Source: Acholoe squamosa (lineage: Eukaryota > Annelida > Polychaeta > Phyllodocida > Polynoidae). Taken from it: 64,000 nucleotides of DNA. The stretch lies in NCBI GenBank assembly GCA_949317995.1, contig OX439039.1:18591282-18655281 (forward strand), written 5' to 3'. Under the pieces are notes generated by a model. That model made no database searches. It was not told where the DNA came from and saw nothing but the letters and a program-made list of their open reading frames with translations. Positions 1 to 7,836 of the stretch are shown here, piece after piece (positions within the stretch are counted from its first letter, which is position 1; every line of letters starts with the position of its first letter). The position numbers and the translations under genes were made by a program.

Positions 1-1
1 G

Positions 2-1072
2 CATGATGTATCTCAGGACTTTGAGGGGCGCCCAGACACTTCAGGACTAGCGTCACCCTCTGTGCCAGAGGATAATGGGGATCCCGGGGTTGGAGGTTCA
101 CCATTACCTGAGTGCATAACTGATTCTAATAAAGTGTATGAGACGGTTCATCTTAATCTGACATTAAATCTGACGGTCAACGATCATTCAGATCTAATAG
201 ATAGACCTGAAGTACCCACAGTAGAGGTTAACAAGGTATGTGTCCAGTACACACGACAAATGTCTAAAAATTCAGGGGAGGAAACACCCCAATATAAAGT
301 TACTGTTAACACACAACCCCATGACCCTAGCACCTCAACACCTAGAGATGTGGAATCCAATGGGATTGGCAGTGGTAGTCCAGTGACCCAGAACGTTCAA
401 ACTGCACCCAGTGACATGATGCACTGTGTCACATGCAGCGGCTGTGATGAGACTGCCACTCCCCCTAACGATAGAGATGTTGATAACTGTAACGTAGCGT
501 CATGCAGTACACGTGCTACATGCACTGAACCCGATATCATGACACCCACCGATGACTGCGGTCCAGGATCTCATCAAGGGTCCAGTGTTAATCCACTCAG
601 CGTTGAAATGTCAGAAACTGACTGTGGTTTCAAGGAGAATATGAACATGACTCATGCAGACCTCCCTAGCTCCAGCAATGCTCTCAGTGGGGGTAATTTT
701 CAAGAGCATACTGAGGAAATGCAGAGTCCCCGCAATGGTGATACAATTTTTAAAAACCCCAATCCTGACAGTAATATGGGATATCTCACCGCACAGCCTG
801 ACACCCATACAGGACACAGTGTACAGGAGGGGAAGAGCTTAGTGTTCAGTCGTTTTAAGCTGAATTTATCTCATGGATCAGATAACATGTTCTCTAAGGG
901 CACACCCAGTGTTACAGCCTCTGAATTGGGATCTGTTAACGATATCAATCCAAGAAGAGCCAGTAGAAAGCGTCGAAGTGATATCGATACATCATTCATC
1001 ATGGGGGATCTACTCTCACCTGTTGCTAAATCAACAAGGTCTTGCATCCGTAAGAAAAGGCTTTCTGAATAA
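2..1072 (+). CDS. Partial Ser/Thr-rich protein of the Polinton, C-terminal 356 residues
   Basis: The reading frame is open from base 2, so the gene begins left of the window; a GTG at 62 is not a needed start. The visible part is hydrophilic, rich in Ser, Thr, Asn, Asp and Pro, with dispersed Cys residues (for example a CVTCSGC cluster near the middle) and no transmembrane segment. The C-terminal about 50 residues become basic, with two clusters (RRASRKRRS and RKKR) that resemble nuclear localisation signals. It ends with tandem stops TAA TAG. It is the only plus-strand gene seen in the element and converges on the capsid gene. I do not recognise it; it could be an accessory protein or a disordered tail of a larger Polinton gene. 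No polymerase, protease or jelly-roll motif is visible in this part. Confidence 0.7.
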   Translation, partial: HDVSQDFEGRPDTSGLASPSVPEDNGDPGVGGSPLPECITDSNKVYETVHLNLTLNLTVNDHSDLIDRPEVPTVEVNKVCVQYTRQMSKNSGEETPQYKVTVNTQPHDPSTSTPRDVESNGIGSGSPVTQNVQTAPSDMMHCVTCSGCDETATPPNDRDVDNCNVASCSTRATCTEPDIMTPTDDCGPGSHQGSSVNPLSVEMSETDCGFKENMNMTHADLPSSSNALSGGNFQEHTEEMQSPRNGDTIFKNPNPDSNMGYLTAQPDTHTGHSVQEGKSLVFSRFKLNLSHGSDNMFSKGTPSVTASELGSVNDINPRRASRKRRSDIDTSFIMGDLLSPVAKSTRSCIRKKRLSE

Positions 1073-1134
1073 TAGGTATCCACAGGACTATATAAGTATA
1101 TATGGATCGACATGATAAGATAAGTCTATTACAC

Positions 1135-1304
1135 GTCTATTATTTGTATCTATACGATAGACTACATGTATGACCAGAATAGTTAAATGCCGAGTATATA
1201 AACTAAAGAAACACATATTTATATGTCTATTATTTGTATCTATATGAAAGACTACATTTATGACCAGAATAGTTAAATGCTGAGTATATAAACTAAAGAA
1301 ACAT
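1135..1304. repeat. Tandem duplication, 90-bp period, with TATATAA motifs
   Basis: Two copies (from 1135 and from 1225) of a block that starts GTCTATTATTTGTATCTATA and ends in GAGTATATAAACTAAAGAAACA differ by only a few substitutions. It lies in the 595-bp space between the convergent ORF ending at 1072 and the capsid gene ending at 1668. Each copy carries a TATATAA string. The period is a multiple of three, so a minus-strand ORF (1088-1321) stays open across both copies, but it has no independent sign of being coding. Confidence 0.85.
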
Positions 1305-1542
1305 GTTGATAAAAGTAACACAGAAGCATGTATGTTGATATATATTTTCTTTGTTCGTGTTTATTTATGATTAAGGTATAGAAAAATAATCGTGAGGATT
1401 AAGACATACATATTAGTACAAAGATATCAATACACGGTATCTGATACATTGATTCGAACCATCACCCTGATACATAGGTATATTTTTCTACCCGTTACCT
1501 CTGGTAGCATAAGTATTATATATATATATATATGAATGGTGT

Positions 1543-1548
1543 AATAAA
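1543..1548 (+). terminator. Candidate poly(A) signal for the plus-strand ORF
   Basis: AATAAA on the plus strand 471 nt past the stop of the left-edge ORF, in AT-rich sequence just after an AT dinucleotide run. It is a plausible 3'-end signal by position only. Confidence 0.3.
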
Positions 1549-1666
1549 ACAGTATTCTTGATAGATAAACATGAAGAAATTTGTTGAAACATAATAAATC
1601 AGTATTATGGTTGTTTCTGTAATAAACAGGTTCAATTACATTAACGTAAGTAAATACAACTCTTGG

Positions 1667-1672
1667 TTTATT
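1667..1672 (-). terminator. Poly(A) signal overlapping the capsid stop codon
   Basis: On the minus strand the last capsid codons and stop read ATG AAA TAA A, so the hexamer AATAAA overlaps the TAA stop. This placement is typical of compact viral genomes. A second AATAAA-type hexamer on the same strand lies near 1600-1630. Confidence 0.55.
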
Positions 1673-3032
1673 TCATTACGGTCACAGCTCTATTCATATC
1701 TATTTTAAACATTGAAGGAAATGTAGAATAGATAATCAGTGACACGCTCTCAGGGAGAGACTCTGAGAAATTCATCTGAATTCTTAAGTTACCCTTCTTC
1801 ATAGTAGGCCATACAGTACCATCTGATTCCTCTCTAATATCAGGTTCTAAATCGAAAGCAAACAATGTATAACCTTTCGCAAACTCACTACGTGTTATGT
1901 ACAACCCCTCATCACGACCATCTGTGAAACGTTCTCGTCCATACATAGCTATGTAGGCCTCAATGAAAGATGACTTGTGATGGTTACTATCAAAAGTCAT
2001 TTGCAGTGCTTTCTGGGGTACACTCTCACCATCAACAGTGAGATTCAAATATTTCAAGTTGAAATGTTGAAAATTATAAGGATTTTTTTTATAAGCCCCG
2101 ACTGTAGCCTGTTCTGAAACAAGGCCACATATCAGCCTGGACGGCACATTTCCCAGGTAAATGTTATCGGCTGTAAAACAGTAATGACCCTTAGAAATAG
2201 AGTATTTTTTAACATCAGTCTTCAGATAGGGGTACACGGCAGCCCAGTTTTTCTTTTCCATAATCTCCTGATGCTTTAGTAAAGCATCTGGAGAGGGAGT
2301 CACCATACACACAGACAGGGATGCATCGGTAATTTCTGTTTTATATTCAGGCTTGGTAGCCTCCGACATGAGATGAAAATTAGGTAGAGTAGGCCAAAAT
2401 CTCATTTTTAATTCCACACCATTCAAAATGTACCTATTAGTCCAGCATACATCACTTAGTATAGGACCCATCATTTCAAAAGTCTGACTTTTCTCACAAT
2501 ATAGAGCACGCACAGTCAAACCTGAATTACCTAATGATGCTCTGGCGGCATCCATTGTACCTGTATCCTTAGCCCACAGCTGAGCCTGGAGATGTGTGTT
2601 CTTAGATTGGGTATCATATTTGAATAAAGTATTTAAATATGCCTCGTAAGGATAGTTTGAATTAGATGTAGTCAGCAATTGCTTCTGAAGATAAATATCT
2701 ACTTGAGAGAAAATAGAATGAAGAAAATTATTAACAGGACCAAAATCACCAAGAGTAGTACCACCAGTTCCAGCTGGTATATCAGTATTATCAGACTTTC
2801 TAATTCGACATTTTACAACAAGATATGTACGTCTAAAATCAATGTATCTATTACCCGTGTTAGGTATTTCAAATTCCAATCCAACATCCTGATTAAGTTG
2901 ATTTAAAGGTTTATACTCTACATACCTGACTTTCCCTACACCCACATCGACTGTGGGCATTGAGAATAAGTCCATGCTCTCTCCTATACCAACACTACTG
3001 CGATCATCAACTTTCGATACTTCATAAGCCAT
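1668..3032 (-). CDS. Polinton major capsid protein (double jelly-roll, F54H12.2-like)
   Basis: This 454-residue protein is recognisable as the major capsid family annotated in animals as uncharacterized protein F54H12.2-like. It starts at a clear ATG (MAYEVSKVDDRSS). Family-typical blocks are the N-terminal segment ending in IEFEIPNTG-like text (here LEFEIPNTGNRYIDF), a GPVNNFLHSIFSQVDIYLQ block near residues 100-117, the ILNGVELKMRF block near 205-215, and a C-terminal NLRIQMNFSESLPESVSLI block near 420-440. Known role of the family: trimeric capsomer building an icosahedral shell, related to adenovirus hexon. It is the last gene of the minus-strand series, 265 nt after the preceding ORF, and its poly(A) signal overlaps the stop. 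Length matches the family and no break is visible. Confidence 0.92.
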   Translation of the reverse strand: MAYEVSKVDDRSSVGIGESMDLFSMPTVDVGVGKVRYVEYKPLNQLNQDVGLEFEIPNTGNRYIDFRRTYLVVKCRIRKSDNTDIPAGTGGTTLGDFGPVNNFLHSIFSQVDIYLQKQLLTTSNSNYPYEAYLNTLFKYDTQSKNTHLQAQLWAKDTGTMDAARASLGNSGLTVRALYCEKSQTFEMMGPILSDVCWTNRYILNGVELKMRFWPTLPNFHLMSEATKPEYKTEITDASLSVCMVTPSPDALLKHQEIMEKKNWAAVYPYLKTDVKKYSISKGHYCFTADNIYLGNVPSRLICGLVSEQATVGAYKKNPYNFQHFNLKYLNLTVDGESVPQKALQMTFDSNHHKSSFIEAYIAMYGRERFTDGRDEGLYITRSEFAKGYTLFAFDLEPDIREESDGTVWPTMKKGNLRIQMNFSESLPESVSLIIYSTFPSMFKIDMNRAVTVMK

Positions 3033-3297
3033 GGTAATATCTGTGTATATTAATAATCAAAAACAGTCTAAACTGAGTCTCTTCAATTTATAATTTATCT
3101 AAATCAACACCTTGGGTTTCCACACTTAGGGACGTCCTTTATTATCGAAATGCTGTGGGGGTCTGTGGTCAGCTGACACCCTCCAGTAAAGTTCTTGTAT
3201 TTGAAGGGATGCTGATGATGACCCTCAATTTCCTTAACTCTATGTCTAGATGGGAAATACACAACCTTCACCACTCACCAGTAACGCTCAGTGGAGT

Positions 3298-4182
3298 TTA
3301 AGGTCCGGATAGAGCTGTGAGATAGTCTGGAATGACTGATGAGAACCCAGCGGTTACGGGTGAATGAGAACGAGTTTTAACATTAAATGTAGCATTAGTT
3401 TTTGGACTTCCTTCATGCATGTGAAAACTCCCTGATGAGACGTCAGAATGAGTGTCACATGAACTGCATGTATAATAACAGCTATCGACTTGAGATGCAG
3501 CACTGGTATCACTGGCACCACTGGTATGACTGGTGTCGGGGTCGCTTGGAGGTGGGCTACCGGTAGGGTCGTGATGATGTGATTTCAGAGTAGAGTACTT
3601 AGGGTCTGGATGTGGAGTGGATTGTGGTGGTGATTCACGGCCTGAGTACTTAGGGTCTGGATGAGATGTAGACTGTGTATTATCAGATGCCCTGTGTGTG
3701 GTGCTTGTGGAGTCCTGAAGTTCTGTGTCTATCTCTAGGAAAAGCGCCTCATCGCAGGTGTCCTCAGTTTCTGCAGAGAAGAACTCAACATGGATTCTGG
3801 TCCTCTCAATATATGGTATGCATGTAGTACCCTGGCGACAACAATGCTTAGTGGGTGTTGTCTGGGTAGGTGCATTCGATGTTTTAGACGTGTCCTGGGG
3901 GCGGGGGGGTTTACATGATGAGGTAGCACAGTCATTCTCCACAGTAGACTCATCCCCCACCCCTGTATGAACACCCTCAATGTTCAACTTCTCACAATCC
4001 CTTGCTGGAGGGGAGGGTGGTGGAATTAGTGGAGGTGAGGGTGGAGGGTTCACAGAGCATGAGGAAGGTCTCATATAGCCTTGAGAATCATGCCATATAG
4101 GATCACTATTGCAACGTCTAATGTTTTTCTCCTGGGTACGACCCCGTAACATTCTCCTCAAACGTTCAGCGATGGATACCAT
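3298..4182 (-). CDS. Pro/Ser/Thr-rich protein of unknown function (Polinton accessory)
   Basis: The frame is open further upstream to 4440, but that extension overlaps the neighbouring 147-aa gene. The ATG at 4182 gives 294 residues and starts with a short basic amphipathic stretch (MVSIAERLRRMLRGRTQ), so I prefer it. Residues about 45-60 form a proline run (NPPPSPPLIPPPSPP), and the heptapeptide HPDPKYS occurs twice (about 174-180 and 191-197). Scattered CC and CxxC pairs and low-complexity Ser/Thr/Asp/Pro follow. No transmembrane helix is seen. It lies between the basic 147-aa protein and the capsid gene, where Polintons often have lineage-specific virion or regulatory genes. I do not recognise a family; it is probably disordered. 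Confidence 0.7.
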   Translation of the reverse strand: MVSIAERLRRMLRGRTQEKNIRRCNSDPIWHDSQGYMRPSSCSVNPPPSPPLIPPPSPPARDCEKLNIEGVHTGVGDESTVENDCATSSCKPPRPQDTSKTSNAPTQTTPTKHCCRQGTTCIPYIERTRIHVEFFSAETEDTCDEALFLEIDTELQDSTSTTHRASDNTQSTSHPDPKYSGRESPPQSTPHPDPKYSTLKSHHHDPTGSPPPSDPDTSHTSGASDTSAASQVDSCYYTCSSCDTHSDVSSGSFHMHEGSPKTNATFNVKTRSHSPVTAGFSSVIPDYLTALSGP

Positions 4183-4234
4183 TATATTGTATGGTTGTAT
4201 GTAAATATATCTATATATGTAAGTAATGAGAGAG

Positions 4235-4678
4235 CTAACTAAAAATATCAGAATGTTTTTTCCTCTTGTGAACTTTAGGTCTTTGACTGCCAGTCCCCTC
4301 CTCACGTGTAGGTCTTTTCCGGGATGTTGCCTTCTCTCTTCTAATTCTGTGCACTGGGGGGTATTCAGTCTTTGGTGTACTGACAACCCCAGCGTCACGT
4401 GGATCAGGGTTTGACTCATTTGACCCCTTACTTGGGTCATGTTTGGGTGGGTCGGTTTCTTTTGACTCTGATTTAACCTGTTTTACTGTGACCTCATGCT
4501 CAGTCAGAAGTGGTGGTTTTGATACAGGTGGTACCTCAACCTGATGAGTTTTGGCTGCTCTTAAAATTATAATTTTACCAGAATTTTTCCTAGAATTACG
4601 TTTAATACCACCATTTTGTGATTTATCAGCAGCTTTTCTATTAGATAATATGCTATGAATATGATCTTTTATAGCCAT
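4235..4678 (-). CDS. Basic 147-aa protein of unknown function (Polinton)
   Basis: Starts at an ATG 3 nt after the stop of the penton-like gene, so the two are tightly coupled. The protein is hydrophilic and strongly basic at both ends: the first 40 residues have K/R-rich text with RNSRKNSGK, and the C-terminus has SRKRPTREEG and PKVHKRKKH, resembling nuclear-targeting or nucleic-acid-binding tails. The middle is rich in Pro, Glu, Lys and Ser. No domain is recognised. Position and composition suggest a virion core or DNA-binding accessory protein, but this is inference only. Confidence 0.65.
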   Translation of the reverse strand: MAIKDHIHSILSNRKAADKSQNGGIKRNSRKNSGKIIILRAAKTHQVEVPPVSKPPLLTEHEVTVKQVKSESKETDPPKHDPSKGSNESNPDPRDAGVVSTPKTEYPPVHRIRREKATSRKRPTREEGTGSQRPKVHKRKKHSDIFS

Positions 4679-4681
4679 TTC

Positions 4682-5227
4682 TCATAAATCTGGAATAAAA
4701 TGGAGAACACATGTGACAATTCCTGCTGAAGTGACCTTTATGTTTTTGTTATCTTCTTTTAGGAAAATTGTTATCTTCTCAAATTCAGCAAATCTAACTG
4801 GAGTATAGATAATGTGTTTGAATTCATAATTTTCTATGAATGTGTGAGTTCCATCAGTATCTGTTGGTATAGGATGAGAGCAATTGATACACTTTAGACA
4901 TTTCTCACACACCTTAGGATATGATTTATACCCTGGAGGAGGTACTAACCCCCCTGAAGAGAAAGTAATAAATGACGGGGTAATCATTCTCAGCACAGGA
5001 AGTCCCACTCTCCCTACACTCTGCAGAGCAGCAATATCGGAACATATATAATACGACTTACTCTCCTCAGTGTACACTTCCATACAGCATTCTACCAGAC
5101 CACAATACCACTTGCCTCTTTGTAATGTTATACGTTCGGGTAGTGTTATAGTGAACAGTCCTCCGTTATTATCAGGATATAATATTTGGTCATCTTTCTT
5201 ATTGAGATGTAGATAAAACCCTTTCAT
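4682..5227 (-). CDS. Penton-like minor capsid protein (single jelly-roll)
   Basis: 181 residues. Family-typical blocks are visible: LFTITLPERITLQRGKWYCGLVE (residues about 24-46, given here as the LP..L..GKW.CGL pattern), SYYICSDIAALQSV followed by GLPVLRMI (about 58-82), and a C-terminal pattern of FAEFEKITIFLKED then a hydrophobic strand VTCVLHF. In Polintons this protein forms the pentameric vertex capsomer. Its ATG overlaps the integrase stop as ATGA. Unusually, residues about 107-116 hold a CX2CX2CX2C cluster in the region before the last strands, which could bind a metal. Identity rests on pattern recognition rather than alignment, but synteny with capsid, integrase and ATPase supports it. 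Confidence 0.82.
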   Translation of the reverse strand: MKGFYLHLNKKDDQILYPDNNGGLFTITLPERITLQRGKWYCGLVECCMEVYTEESKSYYICSDIAALQSVGRVGLPVLRMITPSFITFSSGGLVPPPGYKSYPKVCEKCLKCINCSHPIPTDTDGTHTFIENYEFKHIIYTPVRFAEFEKITIFLKEDNKNIKVTSAGIVTCVLHFIPDL

Positions 5228-6396
5228 TTTAAATCTTTTATGTTCTTAGCAGGAATCCACTCATTAAATTTGGCTGGATAATTTTTAAAGCTAACAAAAT
5301 ACTGCTTGACACCATTCACGGTTCTCTCTTTCAACACCTGATCTACATCATAATGTTTATTTACATCATGTGTGGCTCCTTGTAACTCAACACCATAGAA
5401 TGACCCTTTCAACTCCTCACCTTTAAGATCTTTTAAATTATATACCGGTATACCATCTCTTATAGAGGCCTGTGTAACTTCAAACACCTCCTCAGTCCAC
5501 TTAGGTTCATAATCTTTAGTGAAAGGTTCTTTTTTGACAGCAAGGCGTACCTGCTCACCAACTTTAAATCTTCTACCCTGAACTCTAATCTTTTCTTTCT
5601 TGAGACTATCTCTTATATCCTTACTAGTAACACGATTGTATTGGTAATCAAATATCTGTTTTGTGTTTGAGTTCGTCACGTTAGCTGGTTCAACACCTAT
5701 ACTAGAGTGCACAGTATTGTTATAAGAGTCAGTCACTTTAGGAAGTACATCTATCCACTTGTAGGTCTTCTTACTGAAAAGATACTTGGCTATCCTACCC
5801 TTGACAGTTCTTATGCAGCGCTCAGCATATGAAGCTTTACCCTCGTTGTAAGCTATGTAATGTTTTATCTCGTGTTTTTTGAACAAATCCTGAACCTTGT
5901 GAGCTGTAAACTCCTTACCGGCATCTGTACGTAAAACCCGAGGAACAGCTTTAGCAAAGACTTTAGTGAATCCTATGCTAACGTCCTCAGCGTTCTTGCT
6001 CTTCAAGCTCTCTGTATATATTTGACGGGAGAAAATATCGATACAAAGCAGTACAAATCTTTGACCGTTGTTATAACGATACAATGAATGCATATCCATT
6101 AAATCAGCATCCCACATATAATTTATTCTAGGTGAAATAATCCTAGAATGTATCTGGACTTTTTTAGGTGGTGAAAATCTTAAATGAGTCTCCTGCTCTT
6201 CTAACCATTTTTTAAACTTTTCTCTCAAAACTTTTTTTGATTTTTTTGATTTAGAATTAGGTCCATCATGAAAAACTGTTTTTTTCACACTGCTAAAACT
6301 ACCGGGTTTAGAAGGGTTATAATAGTCAGTCTTAGCCTGCTGTATCTCCCACCCCTTTTTCTTTTTACCCCGTCCTGATTTCCTATATCGAGACAT
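5224..6396 (-). CDS. Polinton integrase (rve domain plus C-terminal chromodomain)
   Basis: 390 residues from a clear ATG. The first about 60 residues are Lys/Arg/Ser-rich; no HHCC zinc motif is visible. The RNase H-fold core follows: first acidic residue in MWDADLMDM (D98), second in LRTDAGKEF (D158), and the glutamate in SYAERCIRTVKGR (E192), a DD33E spacing. The ECIDIFSR-type strand appears as LLCIDIFSR. Residues about 348-390 form a chromodomain (VDQVLKERTVNGVKQYFVSF, then a W-containing NEWIPAKNI end). Known role: nuclear insertion of the element, with the chromodomain possibly steering it to chromatin. The gene starts directly after the stop of the 119-aa ORF (TAG ATG) and ends in an ATGA overlap with the penton-like gene. 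All three catalytic residues are present. Confidence 0.95.
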   Translation of the reverse strand: MSRYRKSGRGKKKKGWEIQQAKTDYYNPSKPGSFSSVKKTVFHDGPNSKSKKSKKVLREKFKKWLEEQETHLRFSPPKKVQIHSRIISPRINYMWDADLMDMHSLYRYNNGQRFVLLCIDIFSRQIYTESLKSKNAEDVSIGFTKVFAKAVPRVLRTDAGKEFTAHKVQDLFKKHEIKHYIAYNEGKASYAERCIRTVKGRIAKYLFSKKTYKWIDVLPKVTDSYNNTVHSSIGVEPANVTNSNTKQIFDYQYNRVTSKDIRDSLKKEKIRVQGRRFKVGEQVRLAVKKEPFTKDYEPKWTEEVFEVTQASIRDGIPVYNLKDLKGEELKGSFYGVELQGATHDVNKHYDVDQVLKERTVNGVKQYFVSFKNYPAKFNEWIPAKNIKDLK

Positions 6397-6756
6397 CTAC
6401 AACATAAGCCAGGACCTTTTAAGCTTCTTAGTCTCAGGATCTATGGATGATGTATTAATAGTCGATGTTGTATTAGATGCACCACCCTCAATACTTGGGG
6501 AGCTCTCCTCACACCTTTTTAGATAAGACAGAAAATCATCGATTGTAAAATTCTCATCAGAGCTGCTCTGTTCTTGAGGGTTTGACTTATTCTGATTAGC
6601 TACGACCTCTTCACGATTATCATGTTCTGAAAGTCCATTTTCTTTACATGATGACTCCTGGGGTACTTCCTGAGCCACTTCACCTTCAGAACCTAGTGAT
6701 TCTTTTTTATTATATTCAGAAAAAGGTACAAGAACAAATTTTTCCGTGTGTTTCAT
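6397..6756 (-). CDS. Small acidic protein, 119 aa (Polinton, unknown function)
   Basis: The start ATG overlaps the stop of the upstream 103-aa gene as ATGA, and the stop abuts the integrase ATG. The N-terminus MKHTEKFVLVPFSEYNKKE carries a KxVLVPxxEY motif that I associate with a small ORF recurring next to this position in animal Polintons. The middle is Glu/Ser/Asn-rich and disordered, with a short helix-like segment FTIDDFLSYLKRCE, and the end is basic-hydrophobic (KKLKRSWLML). Function unknown; the fixed position between core genes suggests a structural or assembly role. Confidence 0.72.
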   Translation of the reverse strand: MKHTEKFVLVPFSEYNKKESLGSEGEVAQEVPQESSCKENGLSEHDNREEVVANQNKSNPQEQSSSDENFTIDDFLSYLKRCEESSPSIEGGASNTTSTINTSSIDPETKKLKRSWLML

Positions 6757-7064
6757 TGTTTCACAACTTTTCCTATGAGAAAAGATATTATTTTACCTAC
6801 TTTAGCAAACAAAGCACGTCTAATTTTCCATGAGGTTTTTGATCTACACCCTAAACGTCTCAAATCTTTTTTGTACACCGCTACTCTTTTTAACTCACTA
6901 GGAGATAAACTAATATTACCGGCTAGAGTGTTTAAAATAATTTCACATATAGCTATGACCTGATCTTTAGTAGCTATTCTTAAGAGACTCTGTCTCTGTT
7001 TTTTAGTAGAATTAGCTATAAATCTAAGAAATGACTTGTTTTTCTCTATTTTATCTGAGGACAT
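6753..7064 (-). CDS. Small basic protein, 103 aa (conserved Polinton ORF)
   Basis: A Lys/Arg-rich protein with the pattern FLRFIANSTKKQRQSLLRIA, then ...QVIAICEIILNTLAGN and LSPSELKR..YKKDLRRLG, ending in a hydrophobic-basic tail (VGKIISFLIGKVVKQ). The same arrangement of rounds of helix, the KKQRxxLL motif and the NxLxGNIxLS motif recurs in small ORFs beside the ATPase in animal Polintons, which is why I call it real. Role unknown; the amphipathic C-terminus would suit a core or membrane-active virion peptide, as inference. ATGA overlap with the next gene; 51 nt follow the ATPase stop. Confidence 0.8.
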   Translation of the reverse strand: MSSDKIEKNKSFLRFIANSTKKQRQSLLRIATKDQVIAICEIILNTLAGNISLSPSELKRVAVYKKDLRRLGCRSKTSWKIRRALFAKVGKIISFLIGKVVKQ

Positions 7065-7115
7065 TATATCGTAATCAAATTGTTTTGAAATGATCAGTTA
7101 TACCCACAGGAAAGC

Positions 7116-7814
7116 TTACCTTAAGGGTGCGTATACTATGGTGTGTAGATCAGGTGTGACACATGTACGTAGGCGCATATTCTCTTCACATTCCTGAGTA
7201 AGATCTATAAATAAATACCCATATCTCACACTTCCTGTAGCATCATTGTATGCCTCTAGAAGTGTTTGGGGTGCTTGAGGGAATACCTGACGTGCCAGAT
7301 AGGCAATCTGACTACTATCTCTAGGATTTTTAAACAGAACCATATACTGGGTATTTAAACTCATAGTTCTGTTATACCCACCTTTATGAAATATGTTCTG
7401 AGTTAAATAAACAACACTGATATCTAGGTGATGTGATTCAACTAAAAACAGTTCCAGCATGTCTTCAGATTTTTGAACACGAGTAATCATATCATCTAAA
7501 ATAATCATTCTATGTCCCTGACTACCTAGACCCTGAATAGATTCCTTTGTCGGTAGTCCTTTATGAAAATTAACATTAGGTAATTTTTCCTTGATTTCAA
7601 GATACATAGGCTGCTCCACCGTATAACAGTATAATATAGAAGTCGGTACATCATTGTCAGCGTACATGTCCTTAATATTCATGAGAAGATTCCTTATAAA
7701 TGTTGTTTTCCCAGATCGTGAAGGTCCTGATATACACATAGTGCATGATCTTCTAAGTAGAAACTGATCTGCTTGAACAACCTCATGATCCACAAGAGAA
7801 GTCATGTCACTCAT
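7116..7814 (-). CDS. Genome-packaging ATPase (A32/FtsK-HerA-like)
   Basis: 232 residues from the ATG at 7814; the frame opens at a TTG at 7844, which would overlap the upstream gene and is not preferred. An ATG at 7805 is also possible. Walker A is CISGPSRSGKTTF (GPSRSGKT at residues 30-37). Walker B is RMIILDDM (about 102-109, with D107 and D108). A sensor-type strand VVYLTQNIF carries a Gln (about 135-142), and the LFKNPRDSSQI block (about 160-170) is typical of Polinton, poxvirus A32 and related ATPases. Known role: pumping DNA into the preformed capsid. It follows the LRR membrane-protein gene by 22 nt. Confidence 0.93.
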   Translation of the reverse strand: MSDMTSLVDHEVVQADQFLLRRSCTMCISGPSRSGKTTFIRNLLMNIKDMYADNDVPTSILYCYTVEQPMYLEIKEKLPNVNFHKGLPTKESIQGLGSQGHRMIILDDMITRVQKSEDMLELFLVESHHLDISVVYLTQNIFHKGGYNRTMSLNTQYMVLFKNPRDSSQIAYLARQVFPQAPQTLLEAYNDATGSVRYGYLFIDLTQECEENMRLRTCVTPDLHTIVYAPLR

Positions 7815-7836
7815 GTAGCAGCAGCGATACTCACTT

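Noticed and set aside
1441-1475. tRNA T-arm-like GGTTCGAATC on the minus strand
   Set aside because: The flanking bases do not form the 5-bp T stem and no D or anticodon arm is present.
4183-4440. N-terminal extension of the 294-aa protein
   Set aside because: It overlaps the 147-aa gene and has no family support; the ATG at 4182 is cleaner.
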